Assembly (NCBI GenBank): GCA_003243425.1
Contig: QFQP01000063.1
Span: 1-18,078, forward strand
From: Archangium gephyra
Lineage (GTDB): Bacteria > Myxococcota > Myxococcia > Myxococcales > Myxococcaceae
Reading direction: 5' to 3'
Length of the DNA: 18,078 bases
The position numbers and the translations under genes were made by a program. The notes beneath the pieces are model-generated. The model was not told the origin of the DNA. It worked only from the letters and a program-made list of their open reading frames with translations, and did not search any database. Shown here piece by piece: positions 1 through 6,187 of this stretch; position 1 is the stretch's first letter, and each line of letters starts with the position of its first letter.

Positions 1-61
1 CAACCGCGCTGCCGCCATCGCGAACCTCTACGTGCTCGCGAGCTTCCGCGCTTCCGCTTAG
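1..61 (+). CDS. C-terminal tail of an upstream gene (partial)
   Basis: The frame beginning at base 2 reads NRAAAIANLYVLASFRASA and then stops (TAG, 59-61). Only 19 residues are visible, so no family can be named. An intrinsic terminator 60 bases downstream on the same strand (120-164) supports a plus-strand gene ending here. Another frame also stays open across this short stretch, so the call rests mainly on the stop-plus-terminator arrangement. Confidence 0.5.
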   Translation, partial: NRAAAIANLYVLASFRASA

Positions 62-119
62 CGGTTCAGCTCTCTAGCAACTCGCTCTGAGGCTCATCAG
101 CTTCACAGCCCTGAGCCCC

Positions 120-164
120 GAAGGCACTGCGTGCTCCCCCGACGCGCAGTGCCTTCGTTTTTTT
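120..164 (+). terminator. Rho-independent terminator
   Basis: A perfect 12-bp stem (GAAGGCACTGCG at 120-131 pairing with CGCAGTGCCTTC at 145-156) closes a 13-nt loop and is followed by a run of seven T (158-164). It terminates the upstream plus-strand gene ending at 61. There is no T run on the other side, so it should not act on the FHA gene that ends at 181 on the opposite strand. Confidence 0.93.
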
Positions 165-180
165 CCAGCCGTCGCGTGTG

Positions 181-660
181 TCAGCTGCGGAGCCGCGCCG
201 CGAAGCCGAAGTCGTCGTAGAGCGACAGGCGCACGGCCCCCAGCGAGAGCGCCGCGCCCCAGCGAAGAATGCGCCGCTGCCCGCGCGCCAGGGTCTGACC
301 GTCGAGCACCACGCCCACGTCCTTCATCGCTTCGATTTCCCAGCCCACGGGCGTGGCATGGAGCGTGACGTGATGGCGGGACACGGTGGCGTCGTTGATG
401 ACGAGCTCGCAGTTCGCGTCGCGGCCCACGCGCACCGGCTGCAGCGTGGGGGCTCCGCCGAGCTGAAAACAGAGCGCGTCTCCGGCCTTGGGAGCGCTCT
501 CCTTGTTCGAGACCATCGTCGTTATTGCGGACCCCGCCGGGCGCCATTCGCCCGGTTCCCACACCAACCAGGGGCCCACGTGTTGCTGATGAAAACGGTC
601 GGCAAGTGTCACCGAGCGCGTGGCCAGGTACGACATCATGAACGAACGCACGCCCATCAC
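181..660 (-). CDS. FHA-domain protein
   Basis: The product is a 159-residue protein with a forkhead-associated (phosphothreonine-binding) domain at about residues 70-148. The FHA hallmarks are visible: G79-R80 in VRVGRD, and S94-R95-H96-H97 in the SRHH motif, within the usual beta-sandwich spacing. The later loop that usually reads STNGT is changed (DVGVVLDGQ, with Asp in place of the usual Asn), so binding may be altered. Residues 1-65 hold a non-FHA segment with the tract WLVWEPGEW and no visible signal or membrane helix, suggesting a cytoplasmic protein. FHA proteins usually act as phosphothreonine readers with Ser/Thr kinases, which are abundant in myxobacteria; no kinase is adjacent here. 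The start is uncertain: GTG at 660, ATG at 657, or ATGs near 639/636. It is divergent from the photolyase-like fusion, with 62 bp between. Confidence 0.88.
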   Translation of the reverse strand: MMGVRSFMMSYLATRSVTLADRFHQQHVGPWLVWEPGEWRPAGSAITTMVSNKESAPKAGDALCFQLGGAPTLQPVRVGRDANCELVINDATVSRHHVTLHATPVGWEIEAMKDVGVVLDGQTLARGQRRILRWGAALSLGAVRLSLYDDFGFAARLRS

Positions 661-666
661 GCGCGG

Positions 667-695
667 AGCGAAGGTGAAACGATGATCGATGTCAA
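667..695 (-). promoter_or_regulatory. Possible sigma-70-like promoter of the FHA gene
   Basis: On the minus strand a perfect TTGACA (695-690) is followed after 17 bases by TTCGCT (672-667), a poor -10. Transcription would begin almost at the GTG at 660, so either the message is leaderless or the true start is one of the internal ATGs near 636-639. The element lies in the 62-bp gap between the divergent FHA and photolyase-like genes. Only the -35 match is good. Confidence 0.2.
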
Positions 696-722
696 AGGAA
701 GTAGTGGTGGACTGGGCCGCTG

Positions 723-2993
723 ATGCTTCCTCCGCATCTTCACGAGCGCGTCGAGCCCGGTGCCCCGCCTCCGCGCGAGGGAAACGCCGTCATCTACTGG
801 ATGCGCGTGGCTGCGCGGGCCTGGGAAAACCCGGCGCTCGACGTGGCCCTTCACGCGGCGCGCGCGCTCGAGAAACCGCTGTGCGTCTACCAGTGCGTGG
901 CGACGAGCGGGCTGGTCAACGACCGGCAGCAGACCTTCGTGTGGGAAGGCGTTCGTGAAGTCGAGACCGCGCTGACGGCGCGAGGCATCGAGTGCGTGGT
1001 GGAACAGCGCGCCGAGGCCTTTGACGCGTCACGCTTCTCGAAGGCGGCGCTGGTGGTGAGCGACTTCTCTCCGGTGCCTTCGCTGCGCGCCGAAGATGAC
1101 GCCGCGAAAGCGGTGGCGCCGCTGTGGCGCGTCGACGCGTCGTGTCTGATTCCGGTGTGGAAGTTCACCAGGGCGGCCGGCGGGCTCGAGGAGTTCCTGT
1201 CGTGGCGCGCGCAGCAGCACTTCACCGTGTATCCGGAAGAAGCGTTCGCGCCGGTGACCACGCGGCGGGGGTTCGAACTTTCAGATGCCGTCGACCACTC
1301 GGTGGCGCCGGTGCACCACACCCGCGGTGGCAGCACGTGCGCGGTGGCGCGGTGGCGTTCGTTCTCGGGCAACGAATTGAGCCCGCTGTCGGCGTACCTG
1401 CACTACGGGCACCTCTCGCCGTTCACGGTGGCGCGTGAAACGCCGCGGCTGGGTGTCTTGCTGGAGCACCGCGAGCTGGCGTGGAACTTCTGCCTGCATC
1501 ACGCGAGGCCGTCGGCGTTCGAGGCCCTGCCGGAGTGGGCGCGCGAGACGCTGCGTGAGCACGAGCGCGATGCGCGGTCGTCGCTGCTGTCGTTCGAACA
1601 ACTGGCGCGCGCGCAGACCGGTGACCTCGTGTGGGACGCCATTGCGCGGCAGCTGCTGGTGCACGGCGAAGTCAGCGCTCCGTTGCGTGACGTGTGGCTC
1701 AAGGCCTTGTTGCCGTGGTCGCGCACCGCCGCTGAAGCGATGTCGGTCGCGGCCGAGCTGCTCGGTCGCTACGCGCTCGACGGGAACGCGCCGACCACGC
1801 ACGCCGGCATCGCGCTGGCGTTCGGTGCGCTCGAGCAGCCCTCCCCGCTCGAGACGCCATTCTTCGGGGTGGTGCGTTCAGCGTCGACGAAGGAGCTCGA
1901 GAAGACGCTGGAGGTCGGTGAGTTCGAGCGCCGCGCGCATCGGCCGTCGCGGGGGAGCCCGTTGACCGTCGCGGTGATTGGAGCCGGTGTGGCCGGCGCT
2001 GCCGCGGCGCGCACGCTCGTCGACGCGGGGCACGTGGTGACGTTGTTCGACCGCGGCCGGGCAGCGGGTGGCCGGTTGGCGACGCGCGCCGAGGGGCCGC
2101 TGCGCTTCGACACGGGCGCTCCGTATTTCACCGTGCGTGACGAGCGCTTCGCCCGGTGGGCGCGCGCGTGGTGGCAGGAGCGCGTGCTCGCGCAGTGGAA
2201 GGGCGTCATCGAAGGTGAAGTTCGCGAAGAGGCGAGCGACCTGGTGAAGCTGGTGGGCGTGCCGTCGATGGACGTGGTGGTCAAGCGCCTGTTGCTGGGG
2301 CTCGACGTGCGCTTCGGCGTCGACGTGAACAGCCTGACGCGTGACGGCTCGCGCTGGCGGTTGATGAACTCCGAAGGCGCGTCGCTCGGTGAGTACGAGG
2401 TCGCGGTGGTCGCCACGCAGCCCGCGCGGGCGTCGGAGCTGGTCGACCCTTCGTCGTACGAGCTGGCGTCCCGCATTCGGGAAGTGGAGATGGCGCCGAG
2501 GTGGGCGGTGATGGCGCACTTCGGTGAAGGCCTGGGCCTCCCGTGGGACGGGTTGATCAGCACCGTGGGCCCGTTGTCGTGGCTCGCGAAGAACTCCAGC
2601 AAGCCCGAGCGGCCGTTGCTGGGGGGGGAATCGTGGGTGCTGCACGCGTCGGCGGAGTGGAGTCGCGCTCACCTCGAGGACGCGAAGGAAGACGTGGCTG
2701 CGGTGTTGATGGACGCGCTGTGGGCGACCACGGGGGCGCGTTCGCAGGCGCCGGTGTTCCTCGACGCGCATCGGTGGAAGAGCGGGCTGACGGAAAAGCC
2801 GCTCGGGGTGTCGTGTCTGTGGGACGCGTCGCTGCAGTTGGCGGTGTGTGGCGACTGGTGCCTCGGTTCGCGCGTCGAAGAGGCCTTCTTGTCTGGCACC
2901 GCTGCCGGCGCGCGCATCAACGCGCTCCCCGGTGGCGAATTGCCGTCACAGGAAGCGCCACGGCGACCGGAGTTCCAGCTCGAGTTGCTCTGA
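723..2993 (+). CDS. Fusion: class II photolyase-like domain plus renalase-like FAD/NAD(P) oxidoreductase
   Basis: The protein has 756 residues in two halves. Residues 1 to about 395 follow the class II photolyase/cryptochrome pattern: an N-terminal Rossmann-like antenna domain (VIYWMR at 23-28, ENPAL at 35-39), then the FAD-binding helical domain (SAYLHYGHLSP 223-233, RELAWNF 250-256, YALDG 350-354, AGIAL 361-365). Tryptophans W304, W325 and W332 have the 21- and 7-residue spacing of the class II Trp triad. A short linker leads to residues 413-756, a second flavoenzyme. Its dinucleotide motif is VIGAGVAG (418-425), followed by FDRGRAAGGRLATR (442-455), RFDTGAPYFTVRD (461-473) and AVCGDWCLGSRVEEAFLSG (707-725), all typical of the renalase-like COG3380 group. 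The photolyase half departs from the family at L347 and L365 (see findings). No stop or frame break separates the halves. ATG 723 is the only start close to the domain; no strong ribosome-binding site is seen. Repair activity is uncertain. Confidence 0.88.
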   Translation: MLPPHLHERVEPGAPPPREGNAVIYWMRVAARAWENPALDVALHAARALEKPLCVYQCVATSGLVNDRQQTFVWEGVREVETALTARGIECVVEQRAEAFDASRFSKAALVVSDFSPVPSLRAEDDAAKAVAPLWRVDASCLIPVWKFTRAAGGLEEFLSWRAQQHFTVYPEEAFAPVTTRRGFELSDAVDHSVAPVHHTRGGSTCAVARWRSFSGNELSPLSAYLHYGHLSPFTVARETPRLGVLLEHRELAWNFCLHHARPSAFEALPEWARETLREHERDARSSLLSFEQLARAQTGDLVWDAIARQLLVHGEVSAPLRDVWLKALLPWSRTAAEAMSVAAELLGRYALDGNAPTTHAGIALAFGALEQPSPLETPFFGVVRSASTKELEKTLEVGEFERRAHRPSRGSPLTVAVIGAGVAGAAAARTLVDAGHVVTLFDRGRAAGGRLATRAEGPLRFDTGAPYFTVRDERFARWARAWWQERVLAQWKGVIEGEVREEASDLVKLVGVPSMDVVVKRLLLGLDVRFGVDVNSLTRDGSRWRLMNSEGASLGEYEVAVVATQPARASELVDPSSYELASRIREVEMAPRWAVMAHFGEGLGLPWDGLISTVGPLSWLAKNSSKPERPLLGGESWVLHASAEWSRAHLEDAKEDVAAVLMDALWATTGARSQAPVFLDAHRWKSGLTEKPLGVSCLWDASLQLAVCGDWCLGSRVEEAFLSGTAAGARINALPGGELPSQEAPRRPEFQLELL

Positions 2994-3115
2994 CCTCGAA
3001 GCGCGACCGGAAACGGGTCGCTCGAGTCGGGGTCCCCAGAGGACGACCTTTTTCACGCTCGTACTCATTCCGAACAAAGAACACGTCGGTTTGCCTACGA
3101 GGTCGAAAAAGCGAG

Positions 3116-3175
3116 CCGGGCCCGACACCTCTCACGAAGCCTGGTGAACCGCGTGACGAGAAGTGTCGTGCCTGG
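3116..3175. repeat. Imperfect hairpin / inverted repeat
   Basis: Bases 3123-3133 (CGACACCTCTC) pair with 3158-3168 (GAGAAGTGTCG) with one mismatch. After a one-base mismatch the pairing continues outward between 3116-3121 and 3170-3175, including one G-T wobble. This gives about 16 pairs around a 24-base loop. No T run follows, so it is not an obvious terminator. It may be part of a structured transcript or a repeat remnant. Confidence 0.5.
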
Positions 3176-3387
3176 GAGCCGACCGTTCGTAGCGCCCGCT
3201 GGTGAACGCCCCGCACCGCTCCCTCATGGATCCCAGAGATACGAGTCGGCATGCAGAGACGGAATGGGGTCGCTCGGTGAGTGAGCCCGTCACTGGCCTG
3301 AATGAGAGTGGTGGTGATGGGTCTGGGCGGTGCACGACCCGACCAGGCGCCTCACCGCGCGAGACGCTCGACTCCAGTGTCGAGTCA

Positions 3388-3639
3388 ATGGGTCTTCCAG
3401 AAATGGCACGGTGATTGACGCGTTCGAGCGCGTCATCGACGCGCCGTGTTTCGAGCGGTTGCGTCATCGAGCGCCGAGGTCTCGAGCGAGAAAGAGCGCG
3501 CTCATGTGTCTGAAAGAGTGGTGAGCGCGACCTTCGTGAGCCGAGGCCTCGGAGGTCTTTGACGCAACCGACGGATCTTCCTGCGGGCATCGTCGCGTCA
3601 CGACTGCGTCAATCACCGTGCCATTTCTGAAAGACCCAT
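3388..3639. repeat. MITE-like palindromic element with 34-bp terminal inverted repeats
   Basis: The left end (3388-3421) begins ATGGGTCTTCCAGAAATGGC and the right end (3606-3639, reverse complement) begins ATGGGTCTTTCAGAAATGGC. Over 34 bp the arms differ at one position. A second pair of arms, GGTTGCGTCA at 3457-3466 and its complement at 3560-3569, sits symmetrically about the same centre (near 3513). Weaker pairing continues beyond it (CCGAGG at 3474-3479 against CCTCGG at 3547-3552), so the whole unit could fold as one long imperfect hairpin. No transposase is encoded. I could not see a clear target-site duplication: the flanks are gagtca and cacgaa. A non-autonomous transposable element or an insertion-sequence relic is the simplest reading. 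The GG-TCTT...GAAAT form of the ends recalls ISL3-type termini, but that is from memory. Confidence 0.7.
3423..3476 (+). repeat. Imperfect tandem repeat inside the palindromic element
   Basis: Two copies can be aligned. The first (3423-3446) reads TTCGAGCG, CGTCATCGA, CGCGCCG; the second (3450-3476) reads TTCGAGCG, GTTGCGTCATCGA, GCGCCG, with a three-base insertion. The similarity is clear but the copies are short and of low complexity, so chance or a duplication during element decay are both possible. Confidence 0.4.
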
Positions 3640-3828
3640 CACGAAGCGTGTGTGAAGTGCGTCACGAAAGTTCGAAGCCGAGCTGCCGTACGGCCCGAGC
3701 ACCTCCACGGCCACCCAGTCATCGGCTTCCCTGTCCAGCCAGCACGGTGCGACGTACGCGGTGGTGATGGGTCCCGGCGAGCTGCCTCGCCCTCGAGGCC
3801 TGGCGCCGGAAGATGATGAGCACCCCAT
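3613..3828 (-). pseudogene. Possible small or truncated coding sequence ending inside the inverted repeat
   Basis: A 71-codon frame runs from ATG at 3828 to TGA at 3613-3615, with AGGTGG about 7 bases upstream of the ATG. Its middle part (TTAYVAPCWLDREADDWVAV, then EVLGPYGSSASNFRDALH) reads like real protein with high GC at third positions. The last residues, MGLSEMAR, are supplied entirely by the right arm of the palindromic element, so the natural C-terminus may have been replaced when the element arrived. I recognise no family. The alternative is a fortuitous frame. Confidence 0.3.
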
Positions 3829-3909
3829 CGCAGCCACCTGCGTTCGTGCAGCAGTTCCGGCGCGCGTGCGCTCTCGACAACACGACCTCGCGGCGTTCAC
3901 TTGCTCGCC

Positions 3910-4878
3910 ATGCGAACGCTCATCGTCGGCGCAGGCGCACTCGGCGGCGTCATCGGCGCCCGACTTCTCTTCTCCGGAGTCGACGTCTCCTTCGCGACGC
4001 GCGACGCCCAGAAGGCTGATCAACTGCGAGCCCGCGGCCTTCGCGTCACCGGCTGCGGTCCGTCGATTCACGTCGACGTGCGAAACGCTCGCGCACTCGA
4101 CGCGTGGAGCCAGCGGTTCGAGCTGATCATTCTCGCCACCAAGGCGCACGACGTGCCTGACTGCGCGCACCTGCTCGCAGCCAACGGAACACTGCTGCCG
4201 ATTCAAAACGGCATCACCGCCGATCGCCCCTCGTCCCTCGGCGGGCTCTCGAACCTCGGAGCCACCATGTTGAGCACCGGCGACTACGAGCAACGCAACT
4301 TCGGTCACCTCCTGCTCGGCGCGCTGCGAGACGAAGACCTCGACCGCGCGGAGCTCGTGGGCCTTCACCTCAGACAGGGCATCGACGCGCGTGTGTCGCG
4401 CAACATCCGTGGGGCGATGTGGTCGAAGCTGTTGATCAACTGCTCGGTGACCACCATCGGGGCGTTGGCCGGCACTTCGATGCGCGGCTACATCGAGCTC
4501 CCTGAAGGCCGCGCGCTGTTCGACGCTGCGTACGACGAAGCGCTGACGGTCGCGCAGGCGGCGAAGGTGAGGCTCGAGCCGATGGTGGTCGACCCGCGTC
4601 CCCCGGCGGATCGCGACGCCTGGGTGCGGTCGTTGCTCAGCGCCTACGGAGATCTCCAACCCTCGATGCTGCAGGACCTCCAGCGCGGCCGGCCCACGGA
4701 GATCGACGTCATCAACGGCGCGGTCGTCGCGCGCGGCCGTGAGCTGAACGTGCCGGTGCCGGTGAACACCGCCATCACCGAGCGCATTCGTTCGATTTCG
4801 CGCGGCGCGACGAAGCCCAGCCTCGAGCTTCTTCGCGCTACTTTGTGTCCGTGTCGGCGCTCGACTGGAACGACGTGA
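3910..4878 (+). CDS. 2-dehydropantoate 2-reductase-like protein (PanE/ApbA family)
   Basis: This 322-residue protein matches the ketopantoate reductase fold: N-terminal Rossmann domain with LIVGAGALGGVIGARL (4-19), the ATKAHD segment (76-81) and QNG (99-101), then the C-terminal helical domain with WSKLLINCSVTTIGALAG (171-188). The family reduces 2-dehydropantoate to pantoate with NADPH for pantothenate and CoA synthesis. K173 and N177 correspond to the catalytic Lys and substrate-binding Asn of E. coli PanE (K176, N180, numbering from memory). The second conserved Asn (N184) appears as Thr181, so the substrate may differ. ATG 3910 was chosen because it directly precedes the first beta strand; TTG at 3901 is an alternative. 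It heads an overlapping operon, and its end overlaps the LysR gene by 34 bases. The C-terminal residues (CPCRRSTGTT) look non-conserved. Confidence 0.85.
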   Translation: MRTLIVGAGALGGVIGARLLFSGVDVSFATRDAQKADQLRARGLRVTGCGPSIHVDVRNARALDAWSQRFELIILATKAHDVPDCAHLLAANGTLLPIQNGITADRPSSLGGLSNLGATMLSTGDYEQRNFGHLLLGALRDEDLDRAELVGLHLRQGIDARVSRNIRGAMWSKLLINCSVTTIGALAGTSMRGYIELPEGRALFDAAYDEALTVAQAAKVRLEPMVVDPRPPADRDAWVRSLLSAYGDLQPSMLQDLQRGRPTEIDVINGAVVARGRELNVPVPVNTAITERIRSISRGATKPSLELLRATLCPCRRSTGTT

Positions 4879-5717
4879 GGTTCTTTCTGGCCGTCGCCCA
4901 GACCGGTCGCGTCGCGCGCGCGGCACGTTCGCTGGGGGTCGACCAGACCACCGTCACCCGCCGCATCGCCTCGCTCGAAAGCCGTCTGCGCGCAGAGCTC
5001 TTCACGCGTGGCGCGTCGGGGTGGTCGCTCACGGTGGCAGGTGAGCGCGTGTCGAAGGCGGCCCGGCGCATGGCGGAAGCCGCAGAAGAAGTGGCCTCGC
5101 AGGACGACGAGGCCCTCGACGGCGTGGTGCGCATCGCGACGAGCGAGACCATCGCCGAGTACTTCGTGCCGGCCGCGTTGAAGCACGTGCAGCTGCGCCA
5201 CCCGGGCATCCGCGCGGTGGTGAACACCGGCTTCTCGCGCGTCGACCTCCTGCGCGGAGAAGCAGACCTCGCGATTCGCCTCGTTCGTCCGACGGACGCG
5301 CGGCTGGCGTCACGGCGCGTGGCGCGGCGCTTCTTCCGGCTCTACGCCTCACCCGACTACCTCGCGCGCCGAGGCGAACCCGCCGACGACCTCGCGGGGC
5401 ATTCCATCGTCACCTACGACGAAGCGCTGCGCGTCGACGGCGCGCCCTTCCGTCACCTCGAGCTGGGCAGGGTCACGCACGCCTTCGAAGCCAACAGCGC
5501 GCGCGTGCTGGTCGCCGCTGCGGTCGCGGGGCTCGGGGTGGTGCAGCTGCCCGACTACGTGGGCGACGCCACGCCGGCCCTGGTGCACGTGCTGCCCGGG
5601 CGCGACGTGCCGTACGCCATCTGGCTCGTGGTGCCGCAGTCGAAGCGGCGCTCGGGAATCGTTCGCATCGTCGCCGATGCCATCGCCGCCACCTTCACCC
5701 AGAGGAGTGAACCATGA
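4845..5717 (+). CDS. LysR-family transcriptional regulator
   Basis: The 290-residue product has the classical LysR layout. The N-terminal winged helix-turn-helix covers about residues 6-66 (LDWNDVRFFLAVAQTG 6-21, then VTRRIASLESRL and ELFTR). A type 2 periplasmic-binding-like effector domain follows from about residue 92 (GVVRIATSETIAEYFVP) to the end, including DLAIRL and the usual VAAAVAGLGVVQLP tract. GTG 4845 is the likely start, with GTG 4851 as an alternative; both lie inside the end of the upstream reductase gene. LysR genes are often transcribed divergently from their targets; here the gene sits inside a same-strand run between the reductase and cupin genes, so it may autoregulate the cluster. 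The effector is unknown. Confidence 0.92.
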   Translation: MSVSALDWNDVRFFLAVAQTGRVARAARSLGVDQTTVTRRIASLESRLRAELFTRGASGWSLTVAGERVSKAARRMAEAAEEVASQDDEALDGVVRIATSETIAEYFVPAALKHVQLRHPGIRAVVNTGFSRVDLLRGEADLAIRLVRPTDARLASRRVARRFFRLYASPDYLARRGEPADDLAGHSIVTYDEALRVDGAPFRHLELGRVTHAFEANSARVLVAAAVAGLGVVQLPDYVGDATPALVHVLPGRDVPYAIWLVVPQSKRRSGIVRIVADAIAATFTQRSEP

Positions 5718-6187
5718 CGCTTCGCCTTCCCGCGCTGGACCCATCGACGCTCACGCCGCGCACCACGTCGACGTACCCGGAGGTGTTTCAGGAACGGGTG
5801 CTGCCACGCGAGAAGCGGCCGCTCGGCCTCGCGCTGGGGCTCACGCAGTTCGGGGTGAACCTGACGACGTTGTCTCCGGGGAAGGCGTCGTCGCTGAGGC
5901 ACTACCACTCGCATGAAGAAGAGTTCGTCTACGTGCTCGAGGGTGAGGTCGTGCTGCGCACCGACGAAGGTGAACAGACGCTGACGGCGGGTACGTGCGC
6001 CGGCTTTCGGGCGGGCACCACCAATGGTCATCAGCTCGTCAACCGCGGCGCGGTGCCCGCGAAGTACCTCGAGGTGGGCAGCCGGCACGCCGACGACCGC
6101 GCCAAGTACCCCGAAGACGACTTGAGCTGCGAGAAGAACGAAGAAGGTTCGTGGGTGTTCTCGCACCGTGATGGAACGCCGTGGTGA
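5714..6187 (+). CDS. Cupin-domain protein
   Basis: This is a 157-residue single-domain cupin. Motif 1 is visible as GKASSLRHYHSHEEEFVYVLEG (56-77, quoted in part), with H63, H65 and a Glu at 69/70 as metal-ligand candidates. Motif 2 is FRAGTTNGHQLVN (98-110), with H106 as the fourth ligand. Such proteins range from sugar isomerases and dioxygenases to metabolite-binding regulators, and the specific role cannot be read here. The start is well supported: ATG 5714 overlaps the LysR stop as ATGA, and AGGAG lies about 7 bases upstream (5702-5707). The Trp-TGA end overlaps the start of the decarboxylase gene, so translation is probably coupled along the operon. Confidence 0.88.
   Translation: MTLRLPALDPSTLTPRTTSTYPEVFQERVLPREKRPLGLALGLTQFGVNLTTLSPGKASSLRHYHSHEEEFVYVLEGEVVLRTDEGEQTLTAGTCAGFRAGTTNGHQLVNRGAVPAKYLEVGSRHADDRAKYPEDDLSCEKNEEGSWVFSHRDGTPW

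Larger units (their letters stand above)
2994..3909. other. Long intergenic region rich in inverted repeats
   Basis: About 900 bases lie between the fusion gene and the ketopantoate reductase-like gene, with no convincing full-length gene. Short frames exist on both strands but are Arg/Ser-rich and resemble no family. Direct reading shows a small hairpin just after the fusion stop (GCGACC 3003-3008 with GGTCGC 3016-3021), a longer imperfect hairpin (3116-3175), a 252-bp imperfect palindrome (3388-3639), and a possible short minus-strand coding remnant (3613-3828). The run of T at 3048-3052 lies about 27 bases after the first hairpin, so a classic terminator is not evident. The base texture differs from the coding regions, consistent with mobile-element debris or structured RNA. 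Confidence 0.7.

Noticed and set aside
91..117. Short inverted repeat GGCTCA/TGAGCC upstream of the first terminator
   Set aside because: Only six pairs around a 15-base loop, which is not distinguishable from chance at this GC content.
3003..3052. Hairpin and T run considered as a terminator for the photolyase fusion gene
   Set aside because: The stem at 3003-3021 is separated from the T run (3048-3052) by about 27 bases, and the sequence between them makes only weak pairs.
3202..3414. Plus-strand frame of 70 codons ending in the left arm of the palindromic element
   Set aside because: No ribosome-binding site, no recognisable protein features, and an ending supplied by the repeat arm.
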